Assembly: GCF_021462225.1 (NCBI RefSeq)
Contig: NC_061811.1
Span: forward strand, 20,858,663 to 20,922,662
Source of the DNA: Girardinichthys multiradiatus
Taxonomy: Eukaryota; Chordata; Actinopteri; Cyprinodontiformes; Goodeidae
Direction of reading: 5' to 3'
Length of the DNA: 64,000 nucleotides
The notes under the pieces are model-generated. The model was not told where the DNA came from. It made no database searches and saw only the letters and a list, made by a program, of their open reading frames with translations. Numbering within the stretch: the stretch's first letter is position 1; each line of letters begins with the position of its first letter. Of this stretch, positions 11,030 to 23,627 are shown piece by piece. The position numbers were made by a program, and so were the translations under genes.

Positions 11030-11345
11030 AGTGTCAGCTCTGCTCATCTGATATGGCGGTATCAGTGGCGGTTATTGTCTCTCAATGCTAGGCGCCAGGA
11101 TGACGCTGGAGGGTTAATGCCTTCTGTTGAGGCTGCTCACTGAAATTGATAGGCCTGCTTTGACAGATGAGATAACCTGCGATTGCAGGCGAACGCAATT
11201 TACGGGTGCGGCAGATGGATGCAGAGGACACTAGGAGAAGTAGGGCAGTTTTACCTCGGGGAGCAGCTCGGCGTGCACAGAAGGCTCCCAATGAATGCTG
11301 GAAAGTTGTTGTTTTGCAATGGAAATTACATAGGGACACTTAGCA
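11030..11345. promoter_or_regulatory. Candidate conserved non-coding block (low confidence)
   Basis: This block has higher GC and complexity than its surroundings, no repeat similarity and no usable ORF, and carries several CG dinucleotides. Such islands in long fish introns are sometimes enhancers. This is an impression from composition only. Confidence 0.2.
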
Positions 11346-11918
11346 AAGAGATATAGAGGAGACTGATAAGCTAAACTTTGAAGGAGATCAATTTGGGCTT
11401 AGTCGTCATCCATAAAGAGTGGCAAACAAGGGAGACAATTGCAGTTCAGAAAATAAGAGGGGAATAACTTGGGATTTAGCCTTTAACCACATCGATGCAA
11501 ATCTTCACTCACCTTCCCTGGCAGATTTTTTTTAAATGGATTGAAAACACAAATAAATCACAATAAAAAATTGTAAGGATCTAGAATGCAACCAGTTGAA
11601 TGATGGATTTGGATTAAAGCTCATCTGTGAATAGAGCAAAGCTGGGGAGCATTTTTATAACGCTCCTTCACCTCAAATTCCTGTGAATTACAGGGACACA
11701 TTTTCCTGTTAAATTATATCTACTGTTGTCACCAAGTTGGTCTTCTGTTTGTGTGTGCCCTGCAACTGTGGCCCAGGTGCAGAAGACCAACATACAGTAT
11801 GTGCAGAATCAACTGCCAGGGTGGAACCCACAGATGCAATTTTTTATTCACCCCACTTTTAAACAACTATGTGCGAATTTACCACTTTCTCACCACCATC
11901 CAATTCACGGATATTTCA
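11346..11918. other. Unique-looking DNA, nothing recognised
   Basis: No gene or repeat is visible before the Tc1 copy that starts at 11919. Confidence 0.5.
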
Positions 11919-13021
11919 CAGTGCCTTGAAATCGTATTTATACAAGAGTGATTTTTTTTTTCACATCTTTAACATTACAACCACAAAATGTTATATTTTA
12001 TAATGATTTTATGTGAAAAACCAACACAAATAAACACATCATTGTAAAGTGGAAGAAGACTGTTTCCAGACACTTTATTCTGATACACTTGAACTAAATA
12101 AAGTGCATCCAAATGCATTTAAACCACATCTAATTAATAGAAAGGATCCACCTATGTATACGTTAATCTCAGTATAAACATAGCTGTTCTGTGAAAGTCT
12201 CAGAGGTTTGTTAGAGAACATCAGTGAACACCCAGCATCATAAAGACCAACTAACGCATCAGACAGGGCAGGGATAAAGTTGTGGAGAAATTTATAGAAG
12301 GGCTAAGTTATAAAACAATATCCCAGGCTTTAAACATCTCACAGACCACTGTTCCATTTATCACCTGAAAATGAAAAATAGAATAGCACTGCAAACCTAC
12401 CAAGACACAATTGTGTACCTAAACTAACAGAGACAATAACTGAAGCATTTGGCCTACAAACAAAAAGATATGTATGGGACAATGGAGGTATTCGAAGTGA
12501 GTAGAAGAGCTGATGGATGGAGCTAAAAACAAGGCAATTTAGGGAAAAAACAGGTAGCACGTGCAAAAGACTTGAGACTGGAGCAGAGGTTCATGTTCCA
12601 TCATCAAAACATAAAACATACAGCCAGAGCTAGAATTTGATTATTTAAATCAAAGCATGTGTTAGAATGTCCAAGTCAAAGTCAACACCTAACTCAAAAT
12701 GAGAATCTGTGGCATGACTTGAAAACTGATTTACACAGATGCTCTCCAGCACAACTGAGCTGGATGGTTTTACAAATAATTTGCTCAGTGGGAGCTGATA
12801 TGCTTCTCACAGTTTTCAGATTATTTGTGAAAATAATTTGAAAACCATCTCCCATTTCCATTTACTTTTTTAATTGTTTCATTCACAGATGTGGTTATCA
12901 TTGAATCCTGTTGGTCTATTGCATGAAATTCCAGTAAGACACTTAGCGATAGACACTTTGTGGTTAAAACGCAACAAATTTGAAAATATTTGGGGGGAAT
13001 GAATACCCTTGCAAGGCACTG
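11919..13021 (+). mobile_element. Decayed Tc1-like transposon with both ends, copy B
   Basis: The left end CAGTGCCTTGAAATCG and the right end CCTTGCAAGGCACTG (finishing at 13021) are inverted copies, with TA at 13022. In between is a degraded transposase. Around 12660-12740 it still reads MLECPSQSQHLTQNENLWHD, equivalent to the SPDLNPIENLW region with the catalytic glutamate. At about 1.1 kb the copy is shorter than the usual 1.6 kb, so it has lost internal sequence. Same family as copies A and C-E. Confidence 0.8.
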
Positions 13022-13074
13022 TATCAGTTCCTGTATATTTTGAGTAGCTGCTTCCCATTCTCTGATATATTTAA

Positions 13075-13940
13075 TTCTAACACAGTTATTTAAATAAAGC
13101 TCCCTTTTAGTTTGTTTATTTTCAAAGTCCACCTGTATGTAACTTAACATCAGTATAAGCACAGCTTCTCATGAAGGCTTCAGAGATTTATTTCTACATT
13201 AGACAACAAACAGCATCATGAAGACAATATAACATCACATGGCTGTGCACCTAAAGTTATTTGCATGGCAAACAGAGCATTGATTAGAAAAGCAGCAAAG
13301 AGACCCTATGTTAAGTCTGCAGGAGCTGCAGAGATCCACTGCTATGGTGGAAGAATCTGTCGACATAACAATTTTAAGTTCTGCATTCTAGAAGTCCGAT
13401 CTTTATGAAAAGTGGCAAGAAGACAGCTATTGCTTAGAAGAACACCATGAGGAATCTCATTTAAAGTTAACCACAAGCCATGTAAGGGTTGAAGTGAAAT
13501 TATGGAAGAAGATATTCTGGTCAACAGAGTTTAAAATTGATCTTTCTGGTCCACATGCAAAACTTTGTGGGGCGAAAACTTAACACTGCACATCAGCTTA
13601 AACATACCATCCCTCACAATGAAACATGGTAATGGCAGCATCATGCTTTGAGGATGCTCTTATTAAACTGGGACAGAGAAGCAATTTAGCTTTCTCCCAG
13701 AGCTGAGCAAAGTTGGTAGAGACATACAACAAAAGACCTGAAGCTGTAATTACAACCAAATCTGCCTTTGCAAAGTATTAATCCAGGGGTTCTGAATACA
13801 AATTCAGGCCAGACAGTTGGATTTTATATTTGTTAAACAATGTTGATGTTTCCACTGATTCCACTCTATAATTATGCACTACTTTGCATTGTTCTACCAC
13901 ATATAAGTTAAATACAATGAAGGGTTTAAAAAAAAATCAA
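13075..13940 (+). mobile_element. Decayed Tc1-like transposon, copy C
   Basis: It shows the same order of segments as copy B: a 'tccacctgtatgtaacttaa' start, then 'catcatgaagac', the 'aaacatggtaatggcagcat' transposase segment (about 13622), and the 3' 'aaagacctgaagctgtaatt' block (about 13733). The catalytic-core DNA between about 13680 and 13710 is mostly deleted. No frame survives. Confidence 0.7.
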
Positions 13941-15289
13941 GAGCTAAACGTCATTTTCCAAAGATCTTTTGCAAATTGTTTGTATTTTTGCCAGATTACA
14001 TTTTATTCCAGTTGTTCAGAATAGTTTTCATTCATGCTTAATTTTCACTTTCACTTTTATTTTCGTTAGCTGTAGTGTATTGCAATTTTTTAACTAAAAT
14101 TACAATTAAAGTGATTCTGTTAAAGCAATCCAGGTGAGAAACGAATGAGCAGTTTTAGCTAACAGTTCATTGATGACTTTAAGGAAAATCTGAGTCTTTT
14201 ACTGCAATAAAAAGACCCATTAATGTATTCAGAAACCTAAGAAAGACAAAGACATGTTAAGTGTGGAGGTTTTGAAAAGGATGATCTGAACTGGTAGATT
14301 TCAACATAGAAAAGGCTGCTGCATTTTTTCTTCTTCTATTTATTTTTTGTTTCAACAGCTGCCTCCTAAGACTCAAGTGTGGGATATGGAGCTTCCTACA
14401 AGCTGAAATTGAAAGCAGCAACCCTGAGCCTTTTCAGAGTCAATACCATCTATAGCTTTGCTTTCATGTGGTTTCAGTCACATCCCAGTGGTTTTAGAAT
14501 GCTGAGACTGTATGAAAATGTAAGTTTTACTGAAACAAAGGTGTGAATACAACACTATTCATTTGGTTTACCTTATTTGTTTTTTTAGTATGATAAAAAA
14601 TAATAATGTAGCTACTAGAGTTGGGATTCATACTGGTATCTTGTAGTGTGTGACCAACCAAATAATCAATCAGTTAATCAGAATTCAGTGCTCAGAGCAC
14701 TTTTTATACAGTCAAATGTAAGAAAAAGTGATTTTACAGAAGTTAAAACAAAAGAATCAGGCATTCAAACAACAACCAGACCAGAAAATGCTAAACCTGG
14801 TAAATAATATAATTTTTGGACCACTAAAATACAATGCCAAAAGACTAAAATAAATGTTGAAGTGAGGAAATTAATTTGCAGTCCTATTTGTAAGAAGGAA
14901 ACACCATAGGAAGAAAATGCTATGTATTGCTTATTAAATTTTCCTTCCAAACTGGTGGATTTGTTTGTAAATCTCTAAAAGTGGTCTTGATCTTGGTCTT
15001 CTCCATGCTTTCTGAAGGTCTTTTGTTGGACTTTGTCTGTTTTGTTATTGATTATTAAGTTACGTCCTTATAGCAGATCTTTCCCTAACTGCTACTGGTG
15101 AGCTCCCATTTATTTATTATATTCTAATTCAATAAACAATAGGTAACCCCATTTAACATTCGGTTTTTATTTAAAAATATGCAACTACCGAAGTCTAATC
15201 TTGTTTTTATGATGGATGATTTATTTGTAGGTAAACCAAAATACTTGACATTGTTTTACTCATTAAACAAAAGATATGAAGAAAAATGT
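13941..15289. other. AT-rich DNA, nothing recognised
   Basis: No convincing gene. The longest frames are short and lack sensible starts or domains. Confidence 0.5.
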
Positions 15290-15745
15290 GCTTTCAATCC
15301 ATGGAAAAGATTAGGAAAGTTATCCCCCAATAGCTGGTCTCACCACTTTAGCTGAAATAACTTCTGTGAGACAGTTTGTTGTAGCTGTCTAATGGTCTCT
15401 GACATCAGTCTGAGGAAAGATTGCCCCACTTTTCACCTTCGCTGTAAGGGGCTTCTTGAATGTGCAGCCTGTTTTAAGACATCTTGCAGTAGCTGCGTGG
15501 GATCCAGATTTGACTTGGCCATTTAAGGACTTACATTTCATAGTTTTAACCTTTCCATAGAGGATTAACTGATATCTTTTCGGGTATTGTGATGTTGGAG
15601 CTTCAGTTTTTAAAATATATTTTCTTTAGTTTTTATTGGACATATTAAATCTCTCAATACTGTTAAAGTTGTAAATATCCAAATGTGTGAACAAAACAGG
15701 AAAAACTCAAGGTGTCCTAATTTTTTCACTAGTGTATATGCTGGG
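15290..15745. mobile_element. DNA transposon remnant (Tc1/mariner-like)
   Basis: It ends near 15740 with 'gtcctaattttttcactagt', a terminus I associate with a fish Tc1/mariner lineage. The interior includes 'gaaagattgccccacttttc', typical antisense transposase phrasing. Heavily decayed, without a frame. Confidence 0.45.
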
Positions 15746-16792
15746 ATGATCTTGTACTACCTGTCTCAGCAAACAAACGATAAGATGCAGATACCCTTCC
15801 AATAATATAGTGTACTGTTTGGCTCCATGTGCCTGCATTTTATTCAGGTGCCCTCGCTGCTGATCTGGCCTTGCTTTGATCTGCTTCCTGCATTAAACGT
15901 CGCAGCAGGAACTCTGGATTGAATCAATGTGTGGTGTAGATTTTGGAGGGCTGAGCCTGTATGAAACTTTGGAGACGACCTTTTGTGAAACACAAGTCGG
16001 AACATCACTTTGCCACAGTTCACTGGCCTGCGTGACTGTGGGGACACAGACAGCAGCGGATATGAAACACGAGAGCGTTTAGTCATTTTCTGCAGGAACC
16101 AGCGTGTCTGGGGCTCAAACTCTTGTTACCATCACAGCTAAGCACTTCAAATACATTAGGGTGGAAAACAACACCACACGATCAGGTTACAGAGGACTAA
16201 ATTCACCTTTTAGGTTTCATACCCTTTATTCTGTTTAATTTCCAACTTCAGTAGAGCCAGCACTCCAGTTTTACTTTGACCCCCTCCTCCCCTCCCATAT
16301 GACTACTTTGCTGTTGTTGCTGCACTTTTGAACACAGTAGCCCTCGTCAGTTAATGGCAGGTTCATTTATCTAAGTCAGCAGTTGCAGCCCACTCCAGCT
16401 GGATTTCAACTGACTTTTAGATTTTAAAAGCCTACAAACTGCTTAGATTGAAGGTCTAGGGTAAAAATAGACTCTGTGACAAATGACATGTTATGTTTCC
16501 TTTGTTTGTATTGAAAATATACCTTATTTTGTGCTGTTTTAAAGTTTGTGAGGACCATCGTCTCTGAGTGTTTTTTCAAGCATTTCCCTGTTGACTGAAG
16601 CCTGGCTTCTTGTCAGCAAACTTGAGGTGTAATGTACCGCTGCCTGTTAGAATAATTTACAACTCACAGGCTTCATGGATCGCAGCCTTAGAGGAGAAAG
16701 GTGGCAGAAACGTCTGCCAACACAGGAGCTAGTGAGGGGTGATTAGCTAAAACTGTTTTTGACAAAAAGCGTTCTGCTAAAGCAGCTGCTTT
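15746..16792. other. Unique-looking DNA, nothing recognised
   Basis: Mixed composition. Short ORFs on the minus strand (for example near 15844-16086) have no domain and no supporting signals. Confidence 0.5.
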
Positions 16793-16980
16793 TCAGAATC
16801 AGAATCAGAATCAGAAAAGCTTTATTGCCAAGTACGTTTTTGGACATACAAGGAATTTGTTTTGGCATAGTCGGTGCAATACAGTACAAGTTAAACAGTA
16901 CAAACATATCTACAATATAATATAAATATAAGTGCACAGTTTTAAGTGAGTGAGAGTAAATATAGAGCAGTATACACATC
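16793..16980 (-). mobile_element. LINE 3' end with TTCTGA tail repeats
   Basis: On the minus strand the sequence runs toward an AATAAAGC motif and finishes in a (TTCTGA)n tail at 16793-16816, the hallmark of a fish CR1/L2/Rex1-type LINE 3' end. It is 5' truncated to about 190 bp. The region near 16850 ('acatacaaggaatttgtttt' on the + strand) is a familiar teleost repeat. Confidence 0.65.
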
Positions 16981-17089
16981 TGCCTCTTTTTTCTTTACTT
17001 AGTTTCCCTGGAATATAAATTATAATGTATTTTAAGTATTTTAGAAATATAAAAGTGTTGTTGTAAATAGATTATGTCTCTATTTTTTC

Positions 17090-17650
17090 CATCACAGTTT
17101 AAATACGGCTGTTCTGTGAAGGACTCAGTGCACTTTCTTCCTCACTTGTCAAATGTGACCAAAACTTACCAGATTGACCTACATTTAAAATGTGTGAGGA
17201 AGACCTAACTCTGCACATTTCCCTGAATACACTGTTGTCCATTGTAAAACATAGTGGTGGAATATTTATGCTGTGAAATGGTTTTCTTTAGCAGGGACAA
17301 GGAAGCTGGTCAGAGTTGATTAGAAGGTGGATGGAGCTAAATACAGGGCAATCTGGGAAGAAAACCTTCAAAAGGCTGCAATACTGGGGCAGAGATTTCC
17401 CTTCCAACACGATGATGACTCTGAACATACACCCACAGCTAGGGTGGACAGGTTTAGTTCAAAGCATGTTCAAAATCTAGATCTAAATAAAAGAGAATCA
17501 GTGCATGGATTATTAATTCACAGATGCTATGTATCAAATCTGTCTAAGGTTGGGCTGGTTTGCAAAGAAGCATCGGTAAAACAAATCAATGTCTAGATGT
17601 GCAAGGCTGCTAGATACATACTTTGCTGTAATTTTAGCAAAATCTGATTG
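17090..17650 (+). mobile_element. Decayed Tc1-like transposon, copy D (5' and central part)
   Basis: It reads 'aaacatagtggtgg', then 'agcagggacaaggaagctgg', then MDGAKYRAIWEENLQKAAI (from 17327) and QRFPFQHDDDSEHTPTARV. The last of these contains the second catalytic aspartate region (the usual QQDN replaced by QHDD). After about 17590 it runs into 'agatgtgcaaggctgctaga', the C-terminal part of the transposase. Its 3' end may be the fragment at 19790-20132. Confidence 0.75.
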
Positions 17651-18069
17651 TACAGACTGAGGAGACTGAGTAGAATATAACTAAATAAATTATTCATAAA
17701 ATATTTAGGTATTTGAAATATTGCCTTCATAAAACAATATTCTTTAAAATGTCTTCTAATTCTTTTCACTAGGACACTTAATGGTCTTGAGGGATGTTTC
17801 GGGGCTGCCGTTCTTAAGACCAAAGAAAGATTTTAGAGATTGCTTTTGTCTCTCTCATCATAATTCCTTTGGGTATTTACAAGAAGATTAACCAGAAATG
17901 TCTATCTCTTTCTGGATAAAAAAATAGTTTTTTCCAGACAAAGGATGACCGATATCTTCTTCTGGGTGTCCCCTCCATGAACTCCTGTCCTGTTTACTTG
18001 TTGCTTGACTCTTGTTTGTTGCAGTCACTGGAACTAACGAGATTTTTGCAAAATATTATAAGCTCCTTC
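17651..18069. other. AT-rich DNA between a Tc1 relic and a Rex3 LINE
   Basis: No repeat or gene is recognised. It may be further decayed transposon sequence. Confidence 0.4.
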
Positions 18070-19745
18070 TTGAACCGGCTTGAACCGCACCTTAACGTGG
18101 TGGAGGGGTTTGAGTGCTCGAATGATCCTGGAGGCTATGTTGTCTGGGGCTTAATGCCCCTGGTAGGGTCTCCCATGGCAAACAGGCTCTAGGTGACGGG
18201 TCAGACAAAGAGCGGTTCATGAGACCTTCATGAGGACCACACATTCGAGGCACGTGACGTTGCCCGGCACGGCAGAGCCGGAGTCCCACCCTGGAGCCAG
18301 GCCTGGGTTCGGGACTCGTCGTATAGTGGCTGGTGGCCGGGTTGCTCCTCGAGGGACCCGGTGGGGCCAAGCCCGAATGATAGACGCGAGGCCATCCCCC
18401 AGTGGGCCCACCACCTGCAGGGCGAACCATGAGGTACTTGTGCAAAGAGGATTGGGCAGCGGACGAAGGTAGAGACCTTGGGGACCCGATCCCAGGATAC
18501 TTAGGCTGGCTCTAGGGAGATGGAATCTCACCTCGCTGGGGGAGAAGGAGCCTGAGCTTGTGCGGGAGGTCGAGAGATATTGACTAGAAATAGCCGCACA
18601 GCATGGGCTCTGGACCCATCTCCTCGAGAGGGGCTGGACCCGCGGGGAGAGGCGGCAAGCTGGGGTGATTTTGCTTGTTGCCCCCCAGCTCAGCCATCTC
18701 ATGTTGGGGCTTACCCCAATGGATGAGGTGTCGTATCCCTGCCCCTTCAGGTTGGGGACAGGTCTCTGACTGTGGTTTTTGTCCCGGCCGTGGAACACCG
18801 GACCAGCTCTACACCCTCTGCAGGGTACTTGAGGGGTCATGGGAGTTTGCCCAACCAGTCCACATGTGTTTTGTGGACCTGGAGAAGGCATTCGACACTA
18901 TCCCTCATGGTGCCCTGTGGGAGGAGCTCCAGGAGTACGGAGTCGGAGTGGTCTCATCTGGTCTCTGTACAAGCGGAGCAGGAGTTTGGTCCACATTGCC
19001 AGCACCTGTGCCGGCAATGTGCATGTTGGACTCCGGCACGGCTGCCCTTTGTCACCGGTCCTGTTCATAACTTTATGGACAGCATTTCTAGGCGCAGCCA
19101 AGGGCCGGAGGGGGTCTAGTTTGGGGACCAGAGGATTTCGTCTCTTCTTTTTGCAGATGATGTGGTCCTGCTGGCCCCCTCTAGCCAAGACCTACAACAT
19201 GCGCTGGGGCAGTTCGTAGAGTGTGAAGCGGCTGGGATGAAGATCAGCTCCTCCAAGTCCGAGGCCATGGTTCTCGACCGGAAAAAGCTTGTTTGTCCTG
19301 TTCAGGTTGGAGGTGAGTTCCTTCCTCAAGTGGAGGAGTTCAAGTATCTTGGGGTCGAGTGAGGGGAGAATGAAGCGGGAGTTCGACAGACGGTTCGACT
19401 GCCGCAATTATGGGGACGCTGTGCTGGTCCGTTGTGGTGAAGAGAGAGCTGAGCCGAAAAGCGAAGCTCTCGATTTACTGGTCAGTCTACGTTCCTACCC
19501 TCACCTATGGCCATAAACCTTTGGTCATGACCGAAAGAACAAGATCCCAGATACAAGCGGCTGAAATGAGTTTCTTCTGTTGGGTGGCGGGCACTCCCTA
19601 GGGTGAGGAGCTCAGCCATCCAGGAAAAGCTCGGAGTAGAGCCGCTACTCCTCCACATTGAGAAGACGTCTGGGTGTCTCTACTGAGTCTGCTGCCCCTG
19701 CGACCCAGTCCCGGATGAAGCGAAAGACTATGTGTACGAGTATAA
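18070..19745 (+). mobile_element. Rex3-like LINE (RTE clade), broken
   Basis: A GC-rich block typical of Rex3. The 5' portion (18070-18680, around 'ccttaacgtggtggaggggt') is non-coding or badly decayed, followed by reverse-transcriptase sequence to about 19700 and a 3' end around 'gatgaagcgaaagactatg'. From memory, the segment around 19037-19057 matches the site used for Rex3 diagnostic PCR. Composition contrasts sharply with the AT-rich flanks. Confidence 0.85.
18675..19700 (+). pseudogene. Rex3-like reverse transcriptase fragments with frameshifts
   Basis: RT blocks lie in different frames. A CRGTPDQLYTLCRVLEG-like segment precedes block A, CFVDLEKAFDTIPHGALWEE (about 18860-18925). A block B segment reads HGCPLSPVLF (about 19038-19067), and block C is FADD (19150-19161) followed by VVLLAPSSQDL. 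Downstream KISSSKSEAMVL and VEEFKYLGVE are intact, then the frame breaks at TGA near 19360. REFDRRF, KAKLSIYWSVYVPTLTYGH and AAEMSFFCWVAGTP follow in other frames. Several indels make it non-functional. Confidence 0.85.
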
Positions 19746-19789
19746 GATCATTTAGAGGGACTGGAAAGAGTTGATGAACATCAATTTTC

Positions 19790-20132
19790 AATTCTTGTCA
19801 GAGACTACCAGTTTCTACCAGTTTTATACTGAATTACAAACAGGTAAACTCTGTTTATTATTTAGGTGAATTCTGATGGCAACTGGTTGCTCTGGATTTT
19901 AGGGAGTAAATTGTACTGGAGACTAATGCATGCATTACTTTTAATATTTTTTGTAAAAATGTTGAAAGGCACTTCTGGTTTCACTTTTCTATTTAATATA
20001 ATTTAATACAATTTTACTTTATTTTATTACACGTTTCTTTGTGTTGGTGTATCACATAGAATCCAAAAAAAAATAATTTAAATGATGATAAGTACTCAAG
20101 GGGTATGAATAATTTTGAAAGGTACTCTATGG
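19790..20132 (+). mobile_element. Tc1-like 3' terminal fragment
   Basis: It contains 'tctttgtgttggtgtatcac' and ends in 'aaggggtatgaataattttg' plus a CACTG-like terminus near 20132, the right end of the same family as copies A-E. It may be the missing 3' end of copy D, split off by the Rex3 insertion. Confidence 0.6.
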
Positions 20133-20899
20133 GTTATGAATGCAAAGAAAAAAACATAATTGTTATCGGCTTTTAGGGCTAAAATTAGCCTGGCCACTGA
20201 GCACAACAAGGTGTAAATTCTAATCTAATGTATTCTAATTTTAGGATTCTAATTCTAATCCTAACACGCAACTGGCATGCAACCAATTTGGGTGGGACAT
20301 CATTCCTGGAAAGCAAAAATAACAGCTTTGGAGGCAAATGAAACATAGCAAAAAAAACATGAACCTTCTAAAATATGCACCTAAAATGTCTTCTGTCATA
20401 CGAAAGACAATTGCATCCCATCATGGAAATATATGTTGATGTAAAACTCTATGGGGTATGAATAGTAATAGTAAAAGTAAACAATACTATTGTTTACTAT
20501 TAATAAACATCACTTATGAAACTACTACGTCCTCAACCATCAATCTCATAAGGAAAATAGGGAGAGGCGAAACCTATTTTAATATAAAAGTATAAAGTAT
20601 AGATGTCCAAACAACTTGTGAGAAGCCATGAAAGTTTACTTTTGCAGAAGTTAAGATGTTTTAAACATAAAATTGTTGAGAAAATCTGCAGAATGGCATC
20701 TTGTGCAGAATCATTGTAGAAGGTAATAAGAGTAAACATCAGGCATAGTTGTTTTGATATCCATGACTCAGCACCGGTTTGGTTTCATAATATATATGCC
20801 CAGAGTTGAATGAGTTGTTGCCTTGCCATTTGCCTTCAGCAGCAGCTCGGTTTAAAGTTAATCATTGTCCAGATCAGTAGCTGGCCTCTATCAGTATAG
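20133..20899. other. AT-rich DNA, nothing recognised
   Basis: No gene or named repeat. A small inverted repeat (AGTAAACAAT...ATTGTTTACT) lies near 20476-20500. Confidence 0.5.
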
Positions 20900-20959
20900 A
20901 TGTTAATAATGTCCTATTTTCTGCACTGTACAGTGCAGAAAATAGGACATTATTAACAT
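20900..20959. repeat. Perfect 60-bp palindrome (30-bp arms, no spacer)
   Basis: Reading outward from the centre between 20929 and 20930, every base pairs to 20900 and 20959. The core is CTGCACTGT/ACAGTGCAG. Perfect palindromes of this length are unstable and rare by chance. It could extrude a cruciform or form an RNA hairpin. Confidence 0.95.
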
Positions 20960-20965
20960 TATTAA

Positions 20966-21002
20966 CCAGAGAAGACTGTATTTCCTGTACGGTCTTCTCT
21001 GG
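20966..21002. repeat. Second hairpin, 15-bp arms and 7-nt loop
   Basis: CCAGAGAAGACTGTA pairs with TACGGTCTTCTCTGG with one mismatch (T opposite G, a wobble in RNA). The loop is TTTCCTG. It starts only 7 bases after the 60-bp palindrome. Confidence 0.85.
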
Positions 21003-23627
21003 AGGACATTTCGATGTCATTTAGATTAATCCGCTTCTGTCTGCTTCCACCTCTGGGTTGCAATAAACATGGGAGGTAATTAAATGGTGTTAGAGTTAAT
21101 ATGAAGAAAACACCTGATGTTTCCCCTCGGTGCCGTCATTTGCATTTTCACTTACACCTTTTAAATCTCCTCCATTCACATGACTTTTCACATCTCCCTT
21201 CATCTCTCTTCCATACATACTTTTAGCATGAGGAAAAAACACAAGCAGGCTTGGTAAAGTTATCAGAGAACATGACAAAAGCATCCTCCTCCTCTCTTAT
21301 GTGCAGCGGGGCCTCCAAGGTTAGCTGAGAAAACGGATGTAAAATGGAGAGCTGTTCAAGCCGCTGAGGAGCGATAATATTCAGACTATGCAGGGATGTC
21401 ACCACTGTGAAGACGCTATACTTTAGAGAAGAGCCACAGCAGCTTATCTTCCTGAGCAAAATAAAGAAGTATTCAATGGGGATGAAAAAAAAAAAAAAAC
21501 AAGACCACTGTGATGCCGCAAACAGGTGGAAAATTACAGGTTTGCATAAAGGTTCTGTGGTCATACAGGGACTAGTTGAACTTATTCATGGCAAGACAGC
21601 ACCTCACCTGAAGTGGGTTTAAGAGGTCAATTGCTCGTGCATCCAGTGGACTGTTCTTATGCTTTTGCAGAGATGGTTTCTGCACAAAATGAAAGCAAAA
21701 GACAAGAAATTTGATATTCTGCTCATAAAGCTGCCGGAGTAGCTATTCTCCTGCTGAGTTTGATTTTCTCCTTTAGAAATGCACTTCGACATGTTCTTCA
21801 CTGTGTCCTTGAGTATTGAAGGTGTAGACCTGTGAAGCGCTGTGTTACTGGAACTCTCTGGAGGTAAAAGCCCATTGTTGTATAGCAGCAGCAACAGCAT
21901 CATTGACAACTAAAAATTCCCAAAGTCACAGATTCATTATAACTCAAGATCCCAATTTCAAAGTTGTCCGTGCACTTTTATAAATTGCTGTCATTAGGCC
22001 GAAAACGTCCTCATTCTGCCTTAAGTTGGACTTCCCTTACATTGATGAATTGATTGTTGGTCTTTTAATTTCACTGTGCTCCTCTCAGGTCCTCCCAGAT
22101 GATTACTCAGTTGATGGGTTTTATTGCTAGTGTTGTCCTTGTCTGACTGGAAAGGTTCACATCTGTTCAAATACAGTGTCCATGTGCATTCCCTCCCCTG
22201 CTTGTCAATGCCAACCTTTACTTGTTTGTTTAATGATTCAGTTTGGGTCAAACTTAAATTACTTAATTCTGTGTTTTGTTGTTTTTTATTGTTATATATT
22301 TTGTATAGTTTGACAAAATAAATTTTTTTTTATACGAGCAAGACATGTAACAAACCAAATGTTAGCTACTTTTATTGTCAGTTTCACAGAGGGTAAAATC
22401 GATCATAATATAAAAACTGCTTATAAGACGTTTCCTTCATAGTTTAGAATTTATGTAATTTAACGCCTATTTATTATATGGCAAGTAACATAAAAGAACG
22501 TTGTTTTACGGTTGTTTTAGACCATAAACCAGTAAACTGCTCAAAACATTAATATAATTTTTTTTATTTAATGTATTTATCTCTCAATATTTTTTCTACC
22601 TTTGTATTTGAAATGTTCCTCCTAAAATTGGGATTTTACCTGGATAAAAAATAAAACCTCCAGTTATCTTTGCAATTAGAATTAATTGCAAAGATGCAAC
22701 CATTGGTGGACCAAACAGCTCACACCTGCACAGACACAGGCAGAGCCATCTGAGGAGCAGAGGAGCTGTGTCTACAGAGTACAAATAACTGGCCTACAGT
22801 AGGTAGCTACATAAAATAAAAGAAAAGAAACACATTTTATTTACTTCCACCTCTCAATACAATGAAACACATTAACATTTGGAATCAGGCCGCATTTTGT
22901 TCATCTCATTAGTACAGTTGAATCTTGTGACATACTGCCATGTACTACTTAAAGCCATGTGAATCAAAACTGTCTAATCTAGCTAAATGTTTATGAGAGA
23001 TTTGGGCTTTTTTTGTTGGTGGTAACAGATATTTATGTAATATTTAACCCTCTAAGCAGTATGCTTTTTAGAACCTCTTAAGTTATCGAGAATAATTTGA
23101 AATGCAAAGGAAGGGCTGAGCATTGTGAGCAGCTGAGCACAGTGTGGTATGTGAGAGAGCTGAGACTAAAGGGAGAGAGCAGAGCAAGTGACTGCAGATA
23201 GAGAAAGAAAGATTGCAACAAAAAAGCAAAAGCACACAAAATGTCTAAACTATTTTTGACAATTGCTGAATTACTTGCTCGGATATTTGCTAATTCTAAT
23301 TGAGATGTTAATAATTACCCTCTGGTGGCATGCATTTTTTTCTTTTACCCTTAAAAAATCTATTTTTATTAACCCCCAGCCAACCTCCCAACTCCTAACA
23401 ATGACAAATGAACCCTAGAAAAAAGAAAGTGATAATCATATCCTAACGTCAGTTTTAAACCTCAGGTAAAACATGTGTGTCACAGTCTTCCAGGTCATGT
23501 TCTGATTGCAAATTTACAAAATGGTTATATATGCATCCTTGCCTTTGTTTCAGTATTTCACTGTTCTCAGTAGCTTTCTTGAAAAGGTCAAACGCGTTGC
23601 AGCTAGAGTCATTGCAGGAACCAAAAG
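21003..23627. other. Unique-looking DNA, nothing recognised
   Basis: No gene model. Features are limited to a poly-A run near 21486-21500, a poly-T run near 22322 and a small perfect hairpin (13-bp arms, loop GAAT) at 22666-22695. Short ORFs lack domains. Confidence 0.5.

Noticed and set aside
18217..18891. 224-codon minus-strand ORF
   Set aside because: It is the antisense of the GC-rich Rex3 5' region. No domain, and the element is clearly on the + strand.
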